Shown piece by piece: positions 21,541-35,024 of a stretch of 64,000 bases of DNA. The notes beneath the pieces are model-generated. The model searched no databases, was not told the DNA's origin, and was given only the letters and a program-made list of their open reading frames with translations. Within the stretch, counting starts at the first letter, position 1. Every line of letters starts with the position of its first letter. Position numbers and translations under genes: made by a program. Source of the DNA: Bubalus kerabau (Eukaryota; Chordata; Mammalia; Artiodactyla; Bovidae). The stretch covers positions 5,084,001 to 5,148,000 of the forward strand of contig NC_073642.1 of the NCBI RefSeq assembly GCF_029407905.1, read 5' to 3'.

Positions 21541-23538
21541 CTAGCATCAATTTTTCATCTTTTCCATGGGATTATTAAATTTTGAAGGACTGTCCTGAGG
21601 ATGGTGTAATGTGGTATAACCGTGAAATACTTTCTGTAACATTTTTGTGTGCTTTTCACAAGTCTGCAGCTGAGAACTGTCCCCTAGGACACACTTCCTA
21701 ATTCCTAACTTTAGATGCGTTGGTTTATGTTGCCATCTCCCAGCATACGTAGTCCAACTGCATCAACAAAGATATAACATCAGGAAAAAAATGGCTCAAC
21801 AGCAAATAGAATCACAGAGGCTCATTTATGTTACATAGAAGTAACATGTCCACATGTTACTGTAATTAGTTTTCATAATACAAATACAATAGTTTTCATA
21901 ATACAAATTGTGATCCTTGTGTTTTAAAAATACTGTTTTCCCAACTATTGTCTTTCCTCACTTCTCTAAATTGTGGATGTATCTGTTTAGTTCCACATCT
22001 TTAACTATCCATCACTCTAAGTAATACTTCAGCTGTGTCCTTTGCTAGTTCAGGGCTATGCAGGGTGTCATTTATCTCGGCAACAAATCTTGTCATGTGG
22101 GCTCAATAAGGCTGGAGGAGGATTAACCTTTTAATAAGACAATTGTGAAAAAGAAGGTTTAACGACCTCAGTAAAATTTTCCCCCTTCAAGGTTTCAAGA
22201 AATTTGAGGCACTCTCCTGAAAATAGATTATTATAGTGTCTTGCTGCTCACACTGGTCATTGAACCCAGGGTGGATAAGGCGCGACCGAGGAAGCTGGAA
22301 GAAGACTCAAGGAGCTGTGGGGACTGCAGACATGTTCATTCTCTCTGGGCAGCAGCAGCCAGGAGTCTCCAAAGACTTCTTAAATACTAAGGTGGACAAA
22401 AGTGGCCCATGGCCAAGTGGGCACACAGGCCAGTGCTACCAAGGTCAGCAGCGTCGTTGTTTACAAGACATAAGGTATGAGGCCGTGAGAGAGTGGGGCA
22501 GGAAGCATGACTGAGGCAGTGTTGTTAGTTAATTTCTCCACGTGTAGAATACAGATTGCCTCCCTGTCCATAATCTGTCAGTCTGTGCAAAATGCAGTCA
22601 ATGTTGGGAAAAATAGAATTGCCTTTGGAAGGTGAATGAACACGATGAAGACATGCACAATGCATAGAGATGACCCACAGGCTCATTTCATTCAGGCAGA
22701 ACATTTGAGAATTCTCCTCTTGGCTGTGTCCATAGCCAGAGGGATTTATTTTTGTCCCTCTTCTTCAGGTGTTTGCACATCTGGATTTCTTTTCCTGGCT
22801 TTCCTAAAGCTTATTTTCTGAGTTTAATGAGAACTTCTTCTAAATGTGGATCGAGGAGCATCTTGTGTGAGAAGAAGCTGATGGCATGGGTGAGGACGTG
22901 CCTCAGTGGGGGAAGACAGGCCCCCAATTGCTCCTCGTTGAGGGTGCCTGTGGGTCCCACTGGGGTCAAAGCCGGAGAGCAGATGCCACTGGCCTTTCTT
23001 TCCTCTGGGCTTGTGGAGTGGCTGTGGCAGCTTGGCACCGACTCAGGCACTGCTGTGACCCAGGCAGACTGCGTGGAGCCCTGTATGAGGAGCTGCTGCC
23101 CTTGCTGGGGTCATGTTCTCAGTAATGTAGGAAGAAGGGAAATTACTAAATGATGGGAATGTGATCCCCCATGGGACAGCAGTTGGTTCTGTTGCAGAAA
23201 ATCTGTGTTAAAAAAAAACAAAAAATAATTCATAAGTGGACTTTAAAGTATAATTTTTAAAGCAAGCCTTTTCATGGTTTTTTTTAATCATCTTTCAGTG
23301 AAAAATTATGAGCATAACTATGTTACCGTAGAAATATGAATTGAATACTTAGAGACCATTGGTCACACACGTGTGTAATATCTCTGAGACAGGCCTGGCT
23401 CAGCCCATGAAAAGCCAGAGGAAGTTCCCATCTCTTCCTCCCCTGGTTCCTGGGTTGTGTAAATGCGACAACTCCTGCCAAGCCCTGCCAAGGCTTTGAG
23501 ATTGATCACTGAATTTCAGAGAATTTTGAAATGTGTGA

Positions 23539-24619
23539 GTTCGGTTCAGTCGCTCAGTCGTGTCCGACTCTTTGTGACCCCATGAACTGCAGCACGCCAG
23601 GCCTCCCTGTCCATCACCAACTCCCGGAGTCCACCCAAACCCATGTTCATTGTGTCAGTGATGCCATACAACCATCTCATCCTCCATCATCCCCTTCTCC
23701 TCCTGCCGTTGATCTTTCCCAGCATCAGGGTCTTTTCAAATGAGTCAGCTCTTCACATCAGATGGCCAAAGTATTGGAGTTTCAGCTTCAACATCAGCCC
23801 TTCCAATGAATATTTAGGACTGATTTCCTTTAGGATGGACTGGTTGGCTCTCCTTGCAGTCCAAGGGACCCTCAAGAGTCTTCTCCAGCAGTACCACAGT
23901 TCAAAAGCATCAATTCTTGTGCGCTTAGCTTTCTTTATAGTCCAACTCTCACATCCATACATGACCACTGGAAAAACCATAGCCTTGACTAGATGGACCT
24001 TTGTTGGCAAAATAATGTCTCTGCTTTTTAATATGCTGTTTAGGTTGGTCATAACTTTCCTTCCAAGGAGTAAGCGTCTTTTAATTTCATGGCTGCAGTC
24101 ACCATCTGCAGTGATTTTGGAGCCCAGAAAAATAAAGTCTGACACTGTTTCTACTGTTTTCCCATCTACTTGCTATGAAGTGATGGGACCAGATGCCATA
24201 ATCTTAGTTTTCTGAATGTTGAGCTTTAAGCCAACTCTTTCACTCTCCTCTTTCACTTTCATCAGGAGGCTCTTTAGTTCTTCTTCACTTTCTGCCATAA
24301 GGGTGGTGTCATCTGCATATCTGAGGTTATTGATATTTCTCCTGGCGATCTTGATTCCAGCTTGTGCTTCCTCCACCCCAGCGTTTCTCATGATGTACTT
24401 TGCATATGAGTTAAATAAGCAGGGTGACAATATACAGCCTTGACGTACTCCTTTTCCTATTTGGAACCAGTCCATTGTTCCATGTCCAGTTCTAACTGTT
24501 GCTTCCTGACCTGCATACAGATTTCTCAAGAGGCAAGTCAGGTGGTCTGGTATTCCCATCTCTTTCAGAATTTTCCACAGTTTATTGTGATCCACACAGT
24601 CAAAGGCTTTGACATAGTC
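23539..24619 (-). mobile_element. BovB LINE with target-site duplication
   Basis: Antisense, 5'-truncated BovB. Two frames cover most of it. The 24595-24173 frame (reading leftwards) carries GQEATVRTG, GKGVRQGCILSPCLFN and an intact YADDTTLM box; the next (24145-23753) continues downstream after a frame break. A duplication gaaatgtgtga occurs at 23528-23538 and 24632-24642, with a third similar copy (aaatgtgtga) at 24620-24629. This is one of the better preserved BovB copies here. Confidence 0.93.
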
Positions 24620-24642
24620 AAATGTGTGAAGGAAATGTGTGA

Positions 24643-26190
24643 AGGGCCATACAAAAATTAAATATTTAGGAGTTATGATTTATATTGGTTCTGTAGAATT
24701 GTCCCTCATCCTGATGGGTTTTATATTTTAAGAAATTCAGAGGAATGAAATACAATGTTGACAGGCAGGTGCTTGTATGTCAGGGGCAGAGGGAGTTGGA
24801 GGTGGGGTGGGGAATACTTTGAGGTCCCTAAAGCACAGCACACTGGTAGGTCACTGTCTACTGAGGTCACTGCCTCACCAGGGCACTGATCTTTGGACGA
24901 CTGCTCTAACTCAAGCCAAACTGTCTTTTTCCTTTCTTGCGGCACAGCAGATGACTGTCTCAACTGAACATTTAGGTTAGCCTGGGTATTCCTCACCTAA
25001 AAAAGCACAGCATACTCTACAGACGGGTGAGTTGTCATTTCCGAGCAATTACTGTATATCCAGAAAATAATTCGAGTGTATTCACTCCGCTCTCAGCACA
25101 GATGTGGGAGGAGAGGAAGCAGGCACTCTTAATTGCTGTGCTTGAAGCAAGAGCTATTACTGTAGCCTTAGCCAACTCTCGCTCACTGAGTTAATTCAAA
25201 TGCATAAGGGAGGTGGAGAACAAGGTTTCTGGAGAAATTATACCTGTCATCTCCTGGAGAGACTGTTTAGGCATCAGGAGGATGCTGAGTGAAGGGCCAT
25301 TACCTCAGCCCAACGCACGCTGGCAGGCGACCCTGCCCTGTGTGTTCCCCGCCTTCACACACATACCTCACCCCCATGGCATGCTTACCTAAGACTTCAT
25401 TCTGTGTAAGACAAGACTGTATGCATGCAGTTCGGTAACAATGCTTTTTACTAAGCTGTTTTTTTTTTTTTTCTTATACAGAACATAGAATGAGGTTTCA
25501 ATGTATAAGTATTTCATTTTTTCTCATGTGTAATTTGGTAAATAACTCAGGTCACGTGTCCCTAGGAATAATCTAGTGATTGCACTTGATTTGAATATGC
25601 AGTTCAGCTTATAGACTAACAAATTATTTATTTCTTACGTTTATTCATTACTACTGCAGGAGTTGAGCAGATTAGCTTCATGTAGATTAAAGAGTGTTTG
25701 AGTGAGAAAATATCTGAATTCAGTGGGTTCTTCTAACAGTTACCAGCAGACTCCCTGACCTCACTAATAGAGGTTTCCATCTCTAAATGGAATAATTAAA
25801 ATGACATCCGAGTCCTGTCTTAAGAGTTATAGCCTGTAAGTCCTGGCCTGTAGAGAGAGCAGAAAGTAACCAGTGCCTTGTGTCCCCAAACCCACACGCT
25901 GTCACGACTGCAGTTTCAGCTGGGTCTGTGAGCTCCCCTGTCGTGACAGCCTGTCTCAGACTGAGACTTCTGTTGAGTGTCAGCATTGCTTCATTCTGTA
26001 ACTAATATCCCGATCCAAGAGATCTCACAGACACTCTTATAAGGTATTATTGAGCGATGCTGATGAGGTCGTTCACCTACTAACTCACATTTGAGGGCAG
26101 AGGCAGATGCAGTGGTCACAGTTTTCAGGTTGATCCCCTTTGCCTGTCTCACTCTCTGCTTGCCCTGCCCCTTTGACTCTGGTAACCACT
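24643..26190. other. Largely single-copy intronic sequence
   Basis: About 1.5 kb with no repeat family I can name, apart from a T-rich run near 25461-25475. No coding or RNA feature was recognised. Confidence 0.5.
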
Positions 26191-27351
26191 GCTCTGTTTT
26201 CAGTATCCGCATGTGTGTGTTTGTGTTGTTTTGTCTGATAATTTATTTTTTTATTTTTTATTGTGGTTCATTACTGGACATTGAATATAGGACCTTGTTG
26301 TTTATTTTATATACAGTACTATTTATCTGCTAATCTCAAACTCCAGATTTACTCCTCTTCCACCCCCTTTTGCCTTTGGTGACAGTTTGTTTTCTGTGTC
26401 TGTGAGTCTATTTATCTTTTGTGAATAAGCTCTTTTGTATCGTATTTTAGATTGCACATGTATGTGGTATCCTGTGATATTTGTCTTTCTGTCTGACTTG
26501 TTTCACTTGGTATGATAATCTCCAGGTCCATCTGTGTTGTTGCAAATGGCGTCATTGCATGATTTTTGTGGCTGAGTAATATTCTTTTGTATATCTGTGC
26601 CACATGTGTCCGTTCATCTGGCAGTGGACATTTAGGTTGTTTCAGTGCCTTGGCTGTTTGTAAATAGTGCTGCTGTGAGCACTAGGGTGCATGCATCTTT
26701 TTGAATTAAGAGTTTTCTTCATATATATGCCCAGAGTTAGGATTGCTGGATTTTATGCCAACTCTATTTTTTGTTTTTTTAAGGTATCTCCATATTGTTT
26801 TTCATAGTGGCTGCACCAATTTACATTCTAACCAGTAGTGTAAGAGGATTCCCTTTTATCCACACTCTCCAGAATTTATTATTTGTAGACTTTATGTTGA
26901 TGGCCATTCTGATAGATGTAAGGGGATACCTCATTTTAATTTTGATTTGCATTTCTCTAATAATTAGCCATGTTGAGCATCTTTTCATGGGCCTGTTGGT
27001 CATCTTTGTATCTTCTTTGGAGAAATATCTATTAAGGTGTTCTGCCCATTTTTTCATTGTTTTTTTTTTTTTATGTTACTGATTGTACGAACTGTTTGTA
27101 TATTTTAGAAATTAATCATTTGTTGGTCACAGTGTTTGCAAATATTTTTTCCCATTCTGGTTGCCTTATCATTTTTTTTAGAGTTTCCTTTGCTGTGCAA
27201 AAGATTAAAAGTTTTATCAGGTCTCATTTGTTTCTTTTTGCGTTTATTTCATTGCCTTAAGAAGCTGACCTAAGAAAGCATTTCTGTGACTTATATCAGA
27301 GAATGTTCTATGCATGTTCTCTTCTACAAGTTTAATGATATCATCAGATCA

Positions 27352-27872
27352 GATCAGATCAGATCAGTCACTCAGTCGTGTCCGACTCTTTGTGACCCCA
27401 TGAATCGCAGCATGCCAGGCCTCCCTGTCCATCACCAACTCCCGGAGTTCATTCAGACTCACGTCCATTGAGTCAGTGATGCCATCCAGCCATCTCATCC
27501 TCTGTCGTCCCCTTCTCCTCCTGCCCCCAATCCCTCCAAGCATCAGAGTCTTTTCCAATGAGTCACCTCTTCGCATGAGGTGGCCAAAGTACTGGAGTTT
27601 CAGCTTTAGCATCATTCCTTCCAAAGAAATCCCAGGGCTGATCTCCTTCAGAATGGACTGGTTGGATCTCCTTGCAGTCCAAGGGACTCTCAAGAGTCTT
27701 CTCCAACACCACAGTTCAAAAGCATCAATTCTTTGGCACTCAGCCTTCTTCACAGTCCAACTCTCACATCCATACATGACCACAGGAAAAACCATAGCCT
27801 TCACTAGCCGGACCTTTGTTGGCAAAGTAATGTCTCTACTTTTGAATATGCTATCTAGGTTGGTCATAACTT
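27352..27872 (-). mobile_element. BovB LINE 3' fragment with (CTGAT)n tail
   Basis: Antisense, 5'-truncated BovB. A single frame is open for 167 codons (27867-27364, reading leftwards) with SCESWTVKKAECQRIDAF-like sequence. Its terminal pentamer array is (ctgat)n, whereas the other copies here end in (ctgaa)n. Confidence 0.92.
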
Positions 27873-28012
27873 TTAAGCCATTTTGAGTTTATTTTTGCAT
27901 ATGTATGAAGTGTTCTAACTTCACTGATTTATATGTAGCTTTCAAGCTTTCCCGACACCACTTACTGAAGAGACTGTCTTTTCTCCATTGTATATTCTTG
28001 CCTTTTTTGTTG

Positions 28013-28147
28013 GAGAAGGCAATGGCAACCCACTCCAGTGTTCTTGCCTGGAGAATCCCAAGGACAGGGGAGCCTGGTGGGCTGCCGTCTATGGGGTCGC
28101 ACAGAGTCGGACATGACTGAAGTGACTTAGCAGCAGCAACAGCAGCA
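28013..28147 (+). mobile_element. Bov-A2 monomer SINE
   Basis: Sense unit from ggagaaggcaatggcaaccc to the agcagcagcaacagcagcag tail. A diverged flanking repeat (gccttttttgttg / gccttcttagttg) is likely its target duplication. Confidence 0.9.
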
Positions 28148-28318
28148 GCCTTCTTAGTTGAAGATTGACTGTAGGTGTGAATTTATTTCTGGCATTTGTT
28201 TTAAAAATTAGAATTATGGGTGAAATCATACAGCACTTGTCTTTCTGTCTGACTTATTTCACTAGGCAGAATACCCTCAAGGCCCATCCATGGTGTCACA
28301 CATGGAAAGATTTCATCT

Positions 28319-28435
28319 GTTATTTTGGCTATGCCCTGCAGCTTGTGGGATTTTAGTTCTCTGACCAGGGATTGAACTTGGGTCTGCAGCAGTGACAGCA
28401 CATTGTCCTAACCACTGGGCTGCTAGGGAATTCTG
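28319..28435 (-). mobile_element. CHR-type tRNA-Glu SINE with target-site duplication
   Basis: Antisense copy of the older cetartiodactyl SINE: ttgtgggattttagttctctg, ccagggattgaacttgggtc, ccactgggctgctagggaattc. Flanked by the 11-bp duplication agatttcatct at 28308-28318 and 28436-28446. It predates the Bov-tA SINEs in family history. Confidence 0.85.
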
Positions 28436-30700
28436 AGATTTCATCTTTTTTTTTAAGGCTGAGTAGTATTCCATTGTGCATATGTATATATGTATGTATA
28501 CATCTGTATGCACATGCTATATCTTCTTTATCCACCTATCTGTTGATGAGCACTTCTTTCCATATCTTGGCTACTGTAAATAATGCTGCAGTGAACATAG
28601 TGCCTACAGTTTTGAATGAGTGCTTTTTGTATTCTTTGGATATATACTTAAGAATGGGATATCTTAGTTTTTTGAGGAATTTCCATACTGTTTTCCTTAG
28701 TGGCTACACCAGTTTACATCCCCACCAACCCTTTTCCCCATATCCTTGCGAACATTTGTTATTTCTTGCTTAATGGTAATGGTCAGTCTAACCATCTAAC
28801 CAGCATGAGGTGATATCTTCTTGTGGTTTTGCTTTGTATTTCCCCATTAATTCGTGATGTTGAAAATCATGTTGGCCACCTGTATATCTTCTTTGGAAAA
28901 ATGTTTATTCAGTTCCTCTGCTCATATTTTAATCAAGTTGTTTTTGTTGGTTTTGAATTGTATGAGTTCTTTATATATTTTAGATATTAACACCTTATGA
29001 GATATATGCTTTGGAAATATCTTCCTATTCACTTGTCTTTTTGTTTTGTTGATTATTCCCTGTGCTGTGCCTTTTTAGTTTGATGTAATTCCATTTGTTT
29101 ATTTTTGCTTTTGTTTCCCTTGCCTGAGGAAGCATATCTTGAAAGATATTATTGAGAATGGTGTCAAAGAGCATACCGCCTATGCTTTCTTCTAGTTTTA
29201 TTATTTCAGGTCTTCCTTTCAAGTCTTTAATTCATTATGAGTTGATCTCTGTGTATGGTGTGAGATAGTGGTCTCAGTCCTTTTTTTTTTTTTTTTTTTT
29301 GCATGTAGCTCTCTAGTTTTCCCAACACTATTTATTGAAGAGATAATCTTTTTCCATTGTATGTTGTTTGCTACTTTGTTGTAAATTAGTTATCCATATA
29401 TGCCTGGGTTATTTCTGGGCTCTCAGTTCTGTTCTGTAGATTGTTTATCTGTTTTCCTGCCAATATCATGCTGTTTAGACTATGATAACTTGTATAGTTG
29501 GAAAACAAGGAGTGTGATAGCTCCAGCTATATTCTTTTTTCTCAGAATTTCTTTGGTTATTCAGAATTTCTTGTATTTCCATGCAATTTTAGAATTATTT
29601 ATTCTAAGTTTGTGAAAAATGCCATTGATATTTTGATAGGACTTGCATTAGGTCTGCAGATCACTTTAGGTATATGGACATTTCAGTTATGTTAATTCTT
29701 CGAATCCATGGGTGTGAAATATCTCTCCATTTATTGGTGATGTTTCAATTTCATTAAACAGTGTCTTAGTTTTCAGTGTGTAGGTCTTTCACTTGCTTTG
29801 TTAAATTTCTTTGTATTTTATTCTGTCATGATTGTAAATGGTACTGTTTTCTTAATTTCTCCTTCTCATTGTTAGCATATAGAAATAAGACAGATTTTTA
29901 TATGTTGATCTTGTACCCTGCAACTTTGCTGTGTTTATTATCTCAGTTTTTTGGTGGAGTCTTTGAGATTTCCTATATATAAAATCATGTCATCTACAAA
30001 CAGTGAGTTTCACTATTCCTTTGGAACTTGGATGCCTTTTTTTATTTTTCTTGTCTAAGTTCTCTGACTGACTGACTACATTACATTGGGTAAGAGTGGC
30101 AAGAGTGGACATCCTTGTCCTTTTTCTGATTTTAAAGGGATAGCTCTCAGGTTTTCACCATTGAGTGTGGTGTTAGCTGTGGGTTGTCATTGTGTGGCTT
30201 TTACTATGTTGAAGCTCATTCATTTTATATCCATTTTATTGAGGATTTTTTATCATAAATGGATGTTGAATTTTGCCAGTTTTCCTGCATCGGTTGAGAT
30301 GATCATCACATTTTTATCCTTCATTTTTTGTGTGTGTGGTGTATCACACTGATAAATGGATGTTGAACCCTCTTTGCATTCCTGAAGTAAATTTCACCTC
30401 ATCATAGTGTATGATCATTGTACTGCATTGTTGTATTCTCTCTGTTAATATTCTACTGAGGATTTTGCATCTGTGTTCATCAGAGATACTGGCTTGTAAT
30501 TTCCTTTTTTAGTTGTTGTCTGTGTTTGGTTTTGATATCAGGGTAATATTGGCTTTGTAAGATGAGTTAGCATGTATTCCCTGTTCTTCAATTTTGGGGA
30601 AGAATTTGAGAACAATAGGTATCAAATCTTCCTTGAATGTTTTTTAGAATTCACCTGTGGATCTTATGGTCCTGGACTTTTGTTTTTGGAGGAGGTTTTT

Positions 30701-31966
30701 TTTTCTTTTATTTATTTTTCTTTTTTCTTTTTAAATTTAAATTTATTTTAATTGGGGGCTAATTAATTTACAGTATTGTATTGGTTTTGCCATATATCAA
30801 CATGAACCCACCACGGGTATACAGGTGTTCCCCATCCTGAACCCCCCTCCCACCTCCCTCCCCATACCATCCCTCTGGGTCATCCCAGTGCACCAGCCCC
30901 AAGCATCCTGTATCCTGCATCAACACCTGGACTGGTGATCCGTTTCTTATATTATACATGTTTCAATGCCATTCTCCCAAATCATCCCACCCTCTCCCTC
31001 TCCCACAGAGTCCAAAAGACTGTTCTATACATCTGTGTCTCTTTTGCTGTCTCACATACAGGGTTATCGTTACCATCTTTCTAAATTCCATATATATGCA
31101 TTAGTATACTGTATTGGTGTTTTTCTTTCTGGCTTACTTCACTCTGTATAATTGGCTCCAGTTTCATCTACCTCATTAGAACTGATTCAAATGTATTCTT
31201 TTTAATGGCTGAGTAATACTCCATTGTGTATATGTACCACAGATTTCTTATCCATTCATCTGCTGATGGACATCTAGGTTGCTTCCATGTCCTGGCTATT
31301 AGATCTAAACATAAGACCAGCAACTATAAAACTCCTAGAGGAGAACATAGGCAAAACACTTTCCAACATAAATCACAGCAGGATCCTCTATGACCCACCT
31401 CCCAGAATATTGGAAATAAAAGCAAAAATAAACAAATGGGACCTAATTAAACTTAAAAGCTTCTGCACAACAAAGGAAACTATAAGCAAGGTGAAAAGAC
31501 AGCTTTCAGAATGGGAGAAAATAATAGCAAACGAAGTAACTGACAAACAAATAATCTCAAAAATATACAAGCAACTCCTGCAGCTCAATTCCAGAAAAAT
31601 AAACGACCCAATAAAAAAATGGACGGGAGGACTAAACAGACATTTCTCCAAAGAAGACATAACAGATGGCTAACACACACATGAAAAGATGCTCAACATC
31701 ACTCATTATCAGAGAAATGCAAGTCAAAACCACAATGAGGTACCATTTCACGCTAGTCAGAATGGCTGATCCAAAAGTCTACAAGCAATAAATGCTGGAG
31801 AGGGTGTAGAGAAAAGGGAACTCCCTTACACTGTTGGTGGGAATGCAAACTAGTACAGCCACTATGGAGAACAGTGTGGAGATTCCTTCAAAAACTGGAA
31901 ATAGAACTGCCATATGACCCAGCAATCCCACTGCTGGGCATACACATTGAGGAAACCAGAATTGAT
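30701..31966. mobile_element. Twin-primed L1_BT insertion (5' inversion)
   Basis: 30701 to about 31301 is antisense L1 3' UTR and ORF2 end. At 31301/31302 the sequence switches to sense ORF2 (gatctaaacataagaccagc) and ends with ggaaaccagaattga. The unit is bounded by the 10-bp duplication ggaggttttt at 30691-30700 and 31967-31976. Relative to the L1 copy at 49184-50100, about 43 nt are missing at the inversion junction. This is the classic signature of twin priming. Confidence 0.93.
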
Positions 31967-33147
31967 GGAGGTTTTTGATAACTGTTTCAGTCTCTTTGCT
32001 AGTGATCAGACTATTCAGATTTTCTATTTCTTCATGATTCAGTCTTAGAAGGTTGTGTAATTCTAAGAATTTGTCCATTTCTCCTAGGTTGTTTAATTTA
32101 TTGGCATGTAGCTGTTCATTATATTCTTTTATATTTTTCTGTATTTCTGTGATATCTATTGTTTCTCTTCTTTCATTTCTGGTTTTATTAGAGCCTTGCC
32201 TCCTTTTTTGTTTCTAAGTCTAGCTAAAGATTTGTCAGTTTTGTTTACCATTTCAAAGAATCAGCTCTTAGTTTCATAGATCTTGTCTGTTGTCTTTTTA
32301 GATTGTGTTTCATTTATTTCTGCTCTGATCTTTATTATTTTCTTCCTTCTGCTCAGTCTGGGCTTCCATTCATTCTTGTTTTTCTGGCTCCTTTAGGTGA
32401 AAGGGTAGATTGTTTATTTGACGTTTTTCTTGTTACTTGAGATAGGTCTATACTGCTATAAACCTGACTCTTAATACTCTTTTGTTGCATCCTGTAAATA
32501 TGTTTAATTCTCTATTTTCATTTGCCTTCAAGTATTTTAAATTTCTCCTTTGATTTCTTCTTTGATCCAGGAGTTGTTCAGTAGCAGGTTGTTCATTCTC
32601 CACATATTTGTGACTTTTCTGGCTTTCTTCTTATAGTTGATTTCTAGTTTTATACCATTGTGATTAGAAAGATGTTTGAAATGATTTTATTCTCCTTAAA
32701 GTTATTGAGACTTGTTTGATATCTTAGCATATCTATTTTTGAGGAAGTTCCATGTGAACTTGAGAAGAATGTGCATTCTTTTGCTTTTTTTTTCTCTTTT
32801 TTTTTTTTCTTTTGCTTTTGGATGGAATGTTTTGTACAAATCTGTCAAATTCATCTGGCCTAATGTTCCATGTCAGGCCACCGCTTCCTTGTTGATTTTC
32901 TGTCTGGATGATCTACCCATTGGTGGGGTGTTAAAGTTGTGTTGCAGTCAACTTTCCCCTTTGTATCTGTTAGTAAGTGTTTTATATATTTTGGTGTTCT
33001 TATGTTAGTTGAATTTATATTAATAGCTATTATGCCTTCTTGATGAATTGTCCTCTTTATAATTATATACTGTACATCTTTGTCTCTTGTTAGCTTTTTT
33101 TGGCTTAAAGTCTATTTTGTCTGATTTGAGTATGGCTACCCTGCTTG

Positions 33148-33621
33148 CCAACAAAGGTCCGTTTAGTCAAGGCTGTGGTTTTTCCAGTGGTTATGTATGG
33201 ATGCGAGAGTTGGACTGTGAAGAAAGCTGAGCACCGAAGAATTGACGCTTTTGAACTGTGGTGTTGGAGAAGACTCTTGAAGAGTCCCTTGGACTGCAAG
33301 GAGATTCAACCAGCCCATTCTAAAGGAGATCAGCCCTGGGTGTTCTTTGGAAGGAATAATGCTAAAGCTGAAACTCCAGTACTTTGGCCACCTCATGCGA
33401 AGAGGTGACTGATTGGAAAAGACCCTGATGCTGGGAGGGATTAGGGGCAGGAGGAAGAGGGGACAACAGAGGGTGAGATGGCTGGATGGCATCACTGACT
33501 CAATGGACATGAGTTTGAGTGAACTCCAGGAGTTGGTGATGGACAGGGAGGCCTGGCGTGCTGCGATTCATGGGGTCACAAAAAGTCAGACACAAGTGAG
33601 CGACTGAACTGAACTGAACTG
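33148..33621 (+). mobile_element. BovB LINE 3' fragment with target-site duplication
   Basis: Sense, strongly 5'-truncated BovB (474 bp) ending in (ctgaa)3. Exact 10-bp duplication accctgcttg at 33138-33147 and 33622-33631. The 87-codon frame at 33145-33408 is BovB-derived. Confidence 0.94.
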
Positions 33622-33690
33622 ACCCTGCTTGTTTTTGGCTGCAATTTACTTGGAGTATCATTTTACATGCCTTTTCTTTGAACCTGCAAG

Positions 33691-33960
33691 GGGTCTCCTA
33701 AGTCACAGGCTTGTTTGAGTGGGAGATGGAGGATGGGAGGAGCTGGGTCTAATTTGCCTCTGCCATGTCTGGTGTTGTCAGGTTTATGGGCACCCCCCAT
33801 TGCACTGGTGTGGCCTGGTGTGTTTGCAGAGGTACCTTTATTGAATTGTGAGTGTCTTATTGGTTGTAGATTTAAGAAGAGAGACAAAGAGGACATCTCA
33901 TTACATATACCACGATGCTGATGCAACTCCTGATTTGCTCTGTCTTTAGTTTCTTAAAAC
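33691..33960. other. Unclassified intronic segment between L1 pieces
   Basis: About 270 bp, moderately GC-rich compared with its flanks, without a repeat family I recognise. It could be a non-coding L1 part or original intron sequence. Confidence 0.35.
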
Positions 33961-34990
33961 AGAAGTTGACATCATTGCTTTAATATCCTCTTTCCAATTT
34001 TAGTGTTTAGTGCTATAAATTTCCTCCTAATTATCGCTATAGCAGCATCTCAGGGATTTCAATATTTTTATTTCACTTACATTCAGTAAAAAAAAAAATA
34101 CCTATTAATTCACATTTTGATTTTTCCTTTGGAAAATGGTGAAGGAAAGGGAAGCCTGGCATGCTACAGTCCATGGAGTTGCAAAGAGCTGGACATGACT
34201 GAGTTACTGAACAGCAACAACAGCGTTTTCCCTTTGATCCATATGTGGTGTTCATTTAGACGTGTAGTATTCATTTTTCAAACACTTTAGATTATTCCAG
34301 ATACCTTTAATATATTGATTTATAATTTATTATCACTGTGGTCACTGAACATACTTTGTATAACTTGAATTCATTTATATTTGAGACTTGTTTTATAGCT
34401 CAGAGTATGATCTATATTGATGTACACTTGGAAAGAATGTATATTATGCTATTGTCAGATGGAGGGTTCTTTAATTCAGTTAAGTGAATGAAGTTGTTTG
34501 AGACTTTTGAAAAATCCTGCTTTCTGATTTTTTAAAACTATTTTTTATCAAATACGGAGAGTAGATGATCAAAGTCTCTGGCAGTAACCATGGATCTGTT
34601 GATTTTCTTTTTTAGTTCTGGAAGTGTCTGAATCATTCATTTTGAAATACTGTTATTAGGGGTAAGAGCATTTAGGATATTTATGTCTTCTTGATAAACT
34701 TACCAATTTATCTTTTAAAAATTTTTTTAAAATTTATTTATTTTAATTGGGGTCTAATTACTATACAGTTTAGTAGATGAATACCTTTATACTTGGCAAT
34801 ATTATTTGCTGTGAAATCTACTTTGATATTAAAATAGACATTTAGCTTTCTTTTGAGTAGTGTTAGCATGGGTTATGTCTTTCTGTCATTTTACTTTTAA
34901 CCTGTATTTATCATTGGGTTAAAAGTGTGCTTCTTGTAGGCACCCTGTAGGTGTGTCTTGCTTTTTTAATCCAATCTAAGAATATTTCCT
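33961..34990 (-). mobile_element. Ancient L1M-type ORF2 fragment
   Basis: Antisense ORF2 5' half (tttagtgctataaatttcctcc near 34010, gtgcttcttgtaggcaccc near 34930). The same element seems to resume at 42045, beyond the inserted L1 at 34992-42036. Confidence 0.65.
34138..34226 (+). mobile_element. Bov SINE 3' fragment
   Basis: Short sense fragment from ggtgaaggaaagggaagcctgg to the gactgagttactgaacagcaacaacagc tail. Strongly 5'-truncated. Confidence 0.8.
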
Positions 34991-35024
34991 TTTTATTAAG
35001 CTTCTAATTTTACATTGGAGTATA

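Larger units (their letters stand above)
19346..23527. other. Largely single-copy intronic sequence
   Basis: About 4.2 kb without ruminant LINE/SINE insertions. Apart from weak MIR-like (19712-19812) and L2-like (21255-21540) similarity, I see no named repeat, exon or RNA gene. ORFs up to 133 codons (for example 22752-23153) have no recognisable features. Confidence 0.5.
26195..28205 (-). mobile_element. Older L1 (artiodactyl type), 3' part, interrupted
   Basis: Antisense 3' UTR and ORF2 C-terminal part: tgaatataggaccttgttg near 26280, the gacttgtttcacttggtatgataatctcc segment near 26490, ORF2-like sequence to 27351. It resumes after a BovB at 27873 (ccattttgagtttatttttgc). A SINE also interrupts it at 28013-28147. 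Confidence 0.8.
28206..33690 (-). mobile_element. Older L1 ORF2 region, antisense, host of several insertions
   Basis: A second old L1 copy starting again near its 3' end (atcatacagcacttgtctttc) and followed through ORF2 to the endonuclease part near 33680. It is broken by a CHR-type SINE (28319-28435), a twin-primed L1 (30701-31966) and a BovB (33148-33621). Reading frames are heavily degraded. A pure T run lies at about 29281-29300. Confidence 0.78.

Noticed and set aside
20888..23153. Extra exons in the single-copy region 19346-23527
   Set aside because: ORFs there have no recognisable protein motifs, and none continues the GABRG3 sequence expected after exon 2.
29281..29301. Poly-T tracts (also near 25461, 46678 and 60548) as terminators
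   Set aside because: They lie inside or beside old L1 sequence or at retrotransposon tails on the opposite strand and have no transcription unit to terminate.
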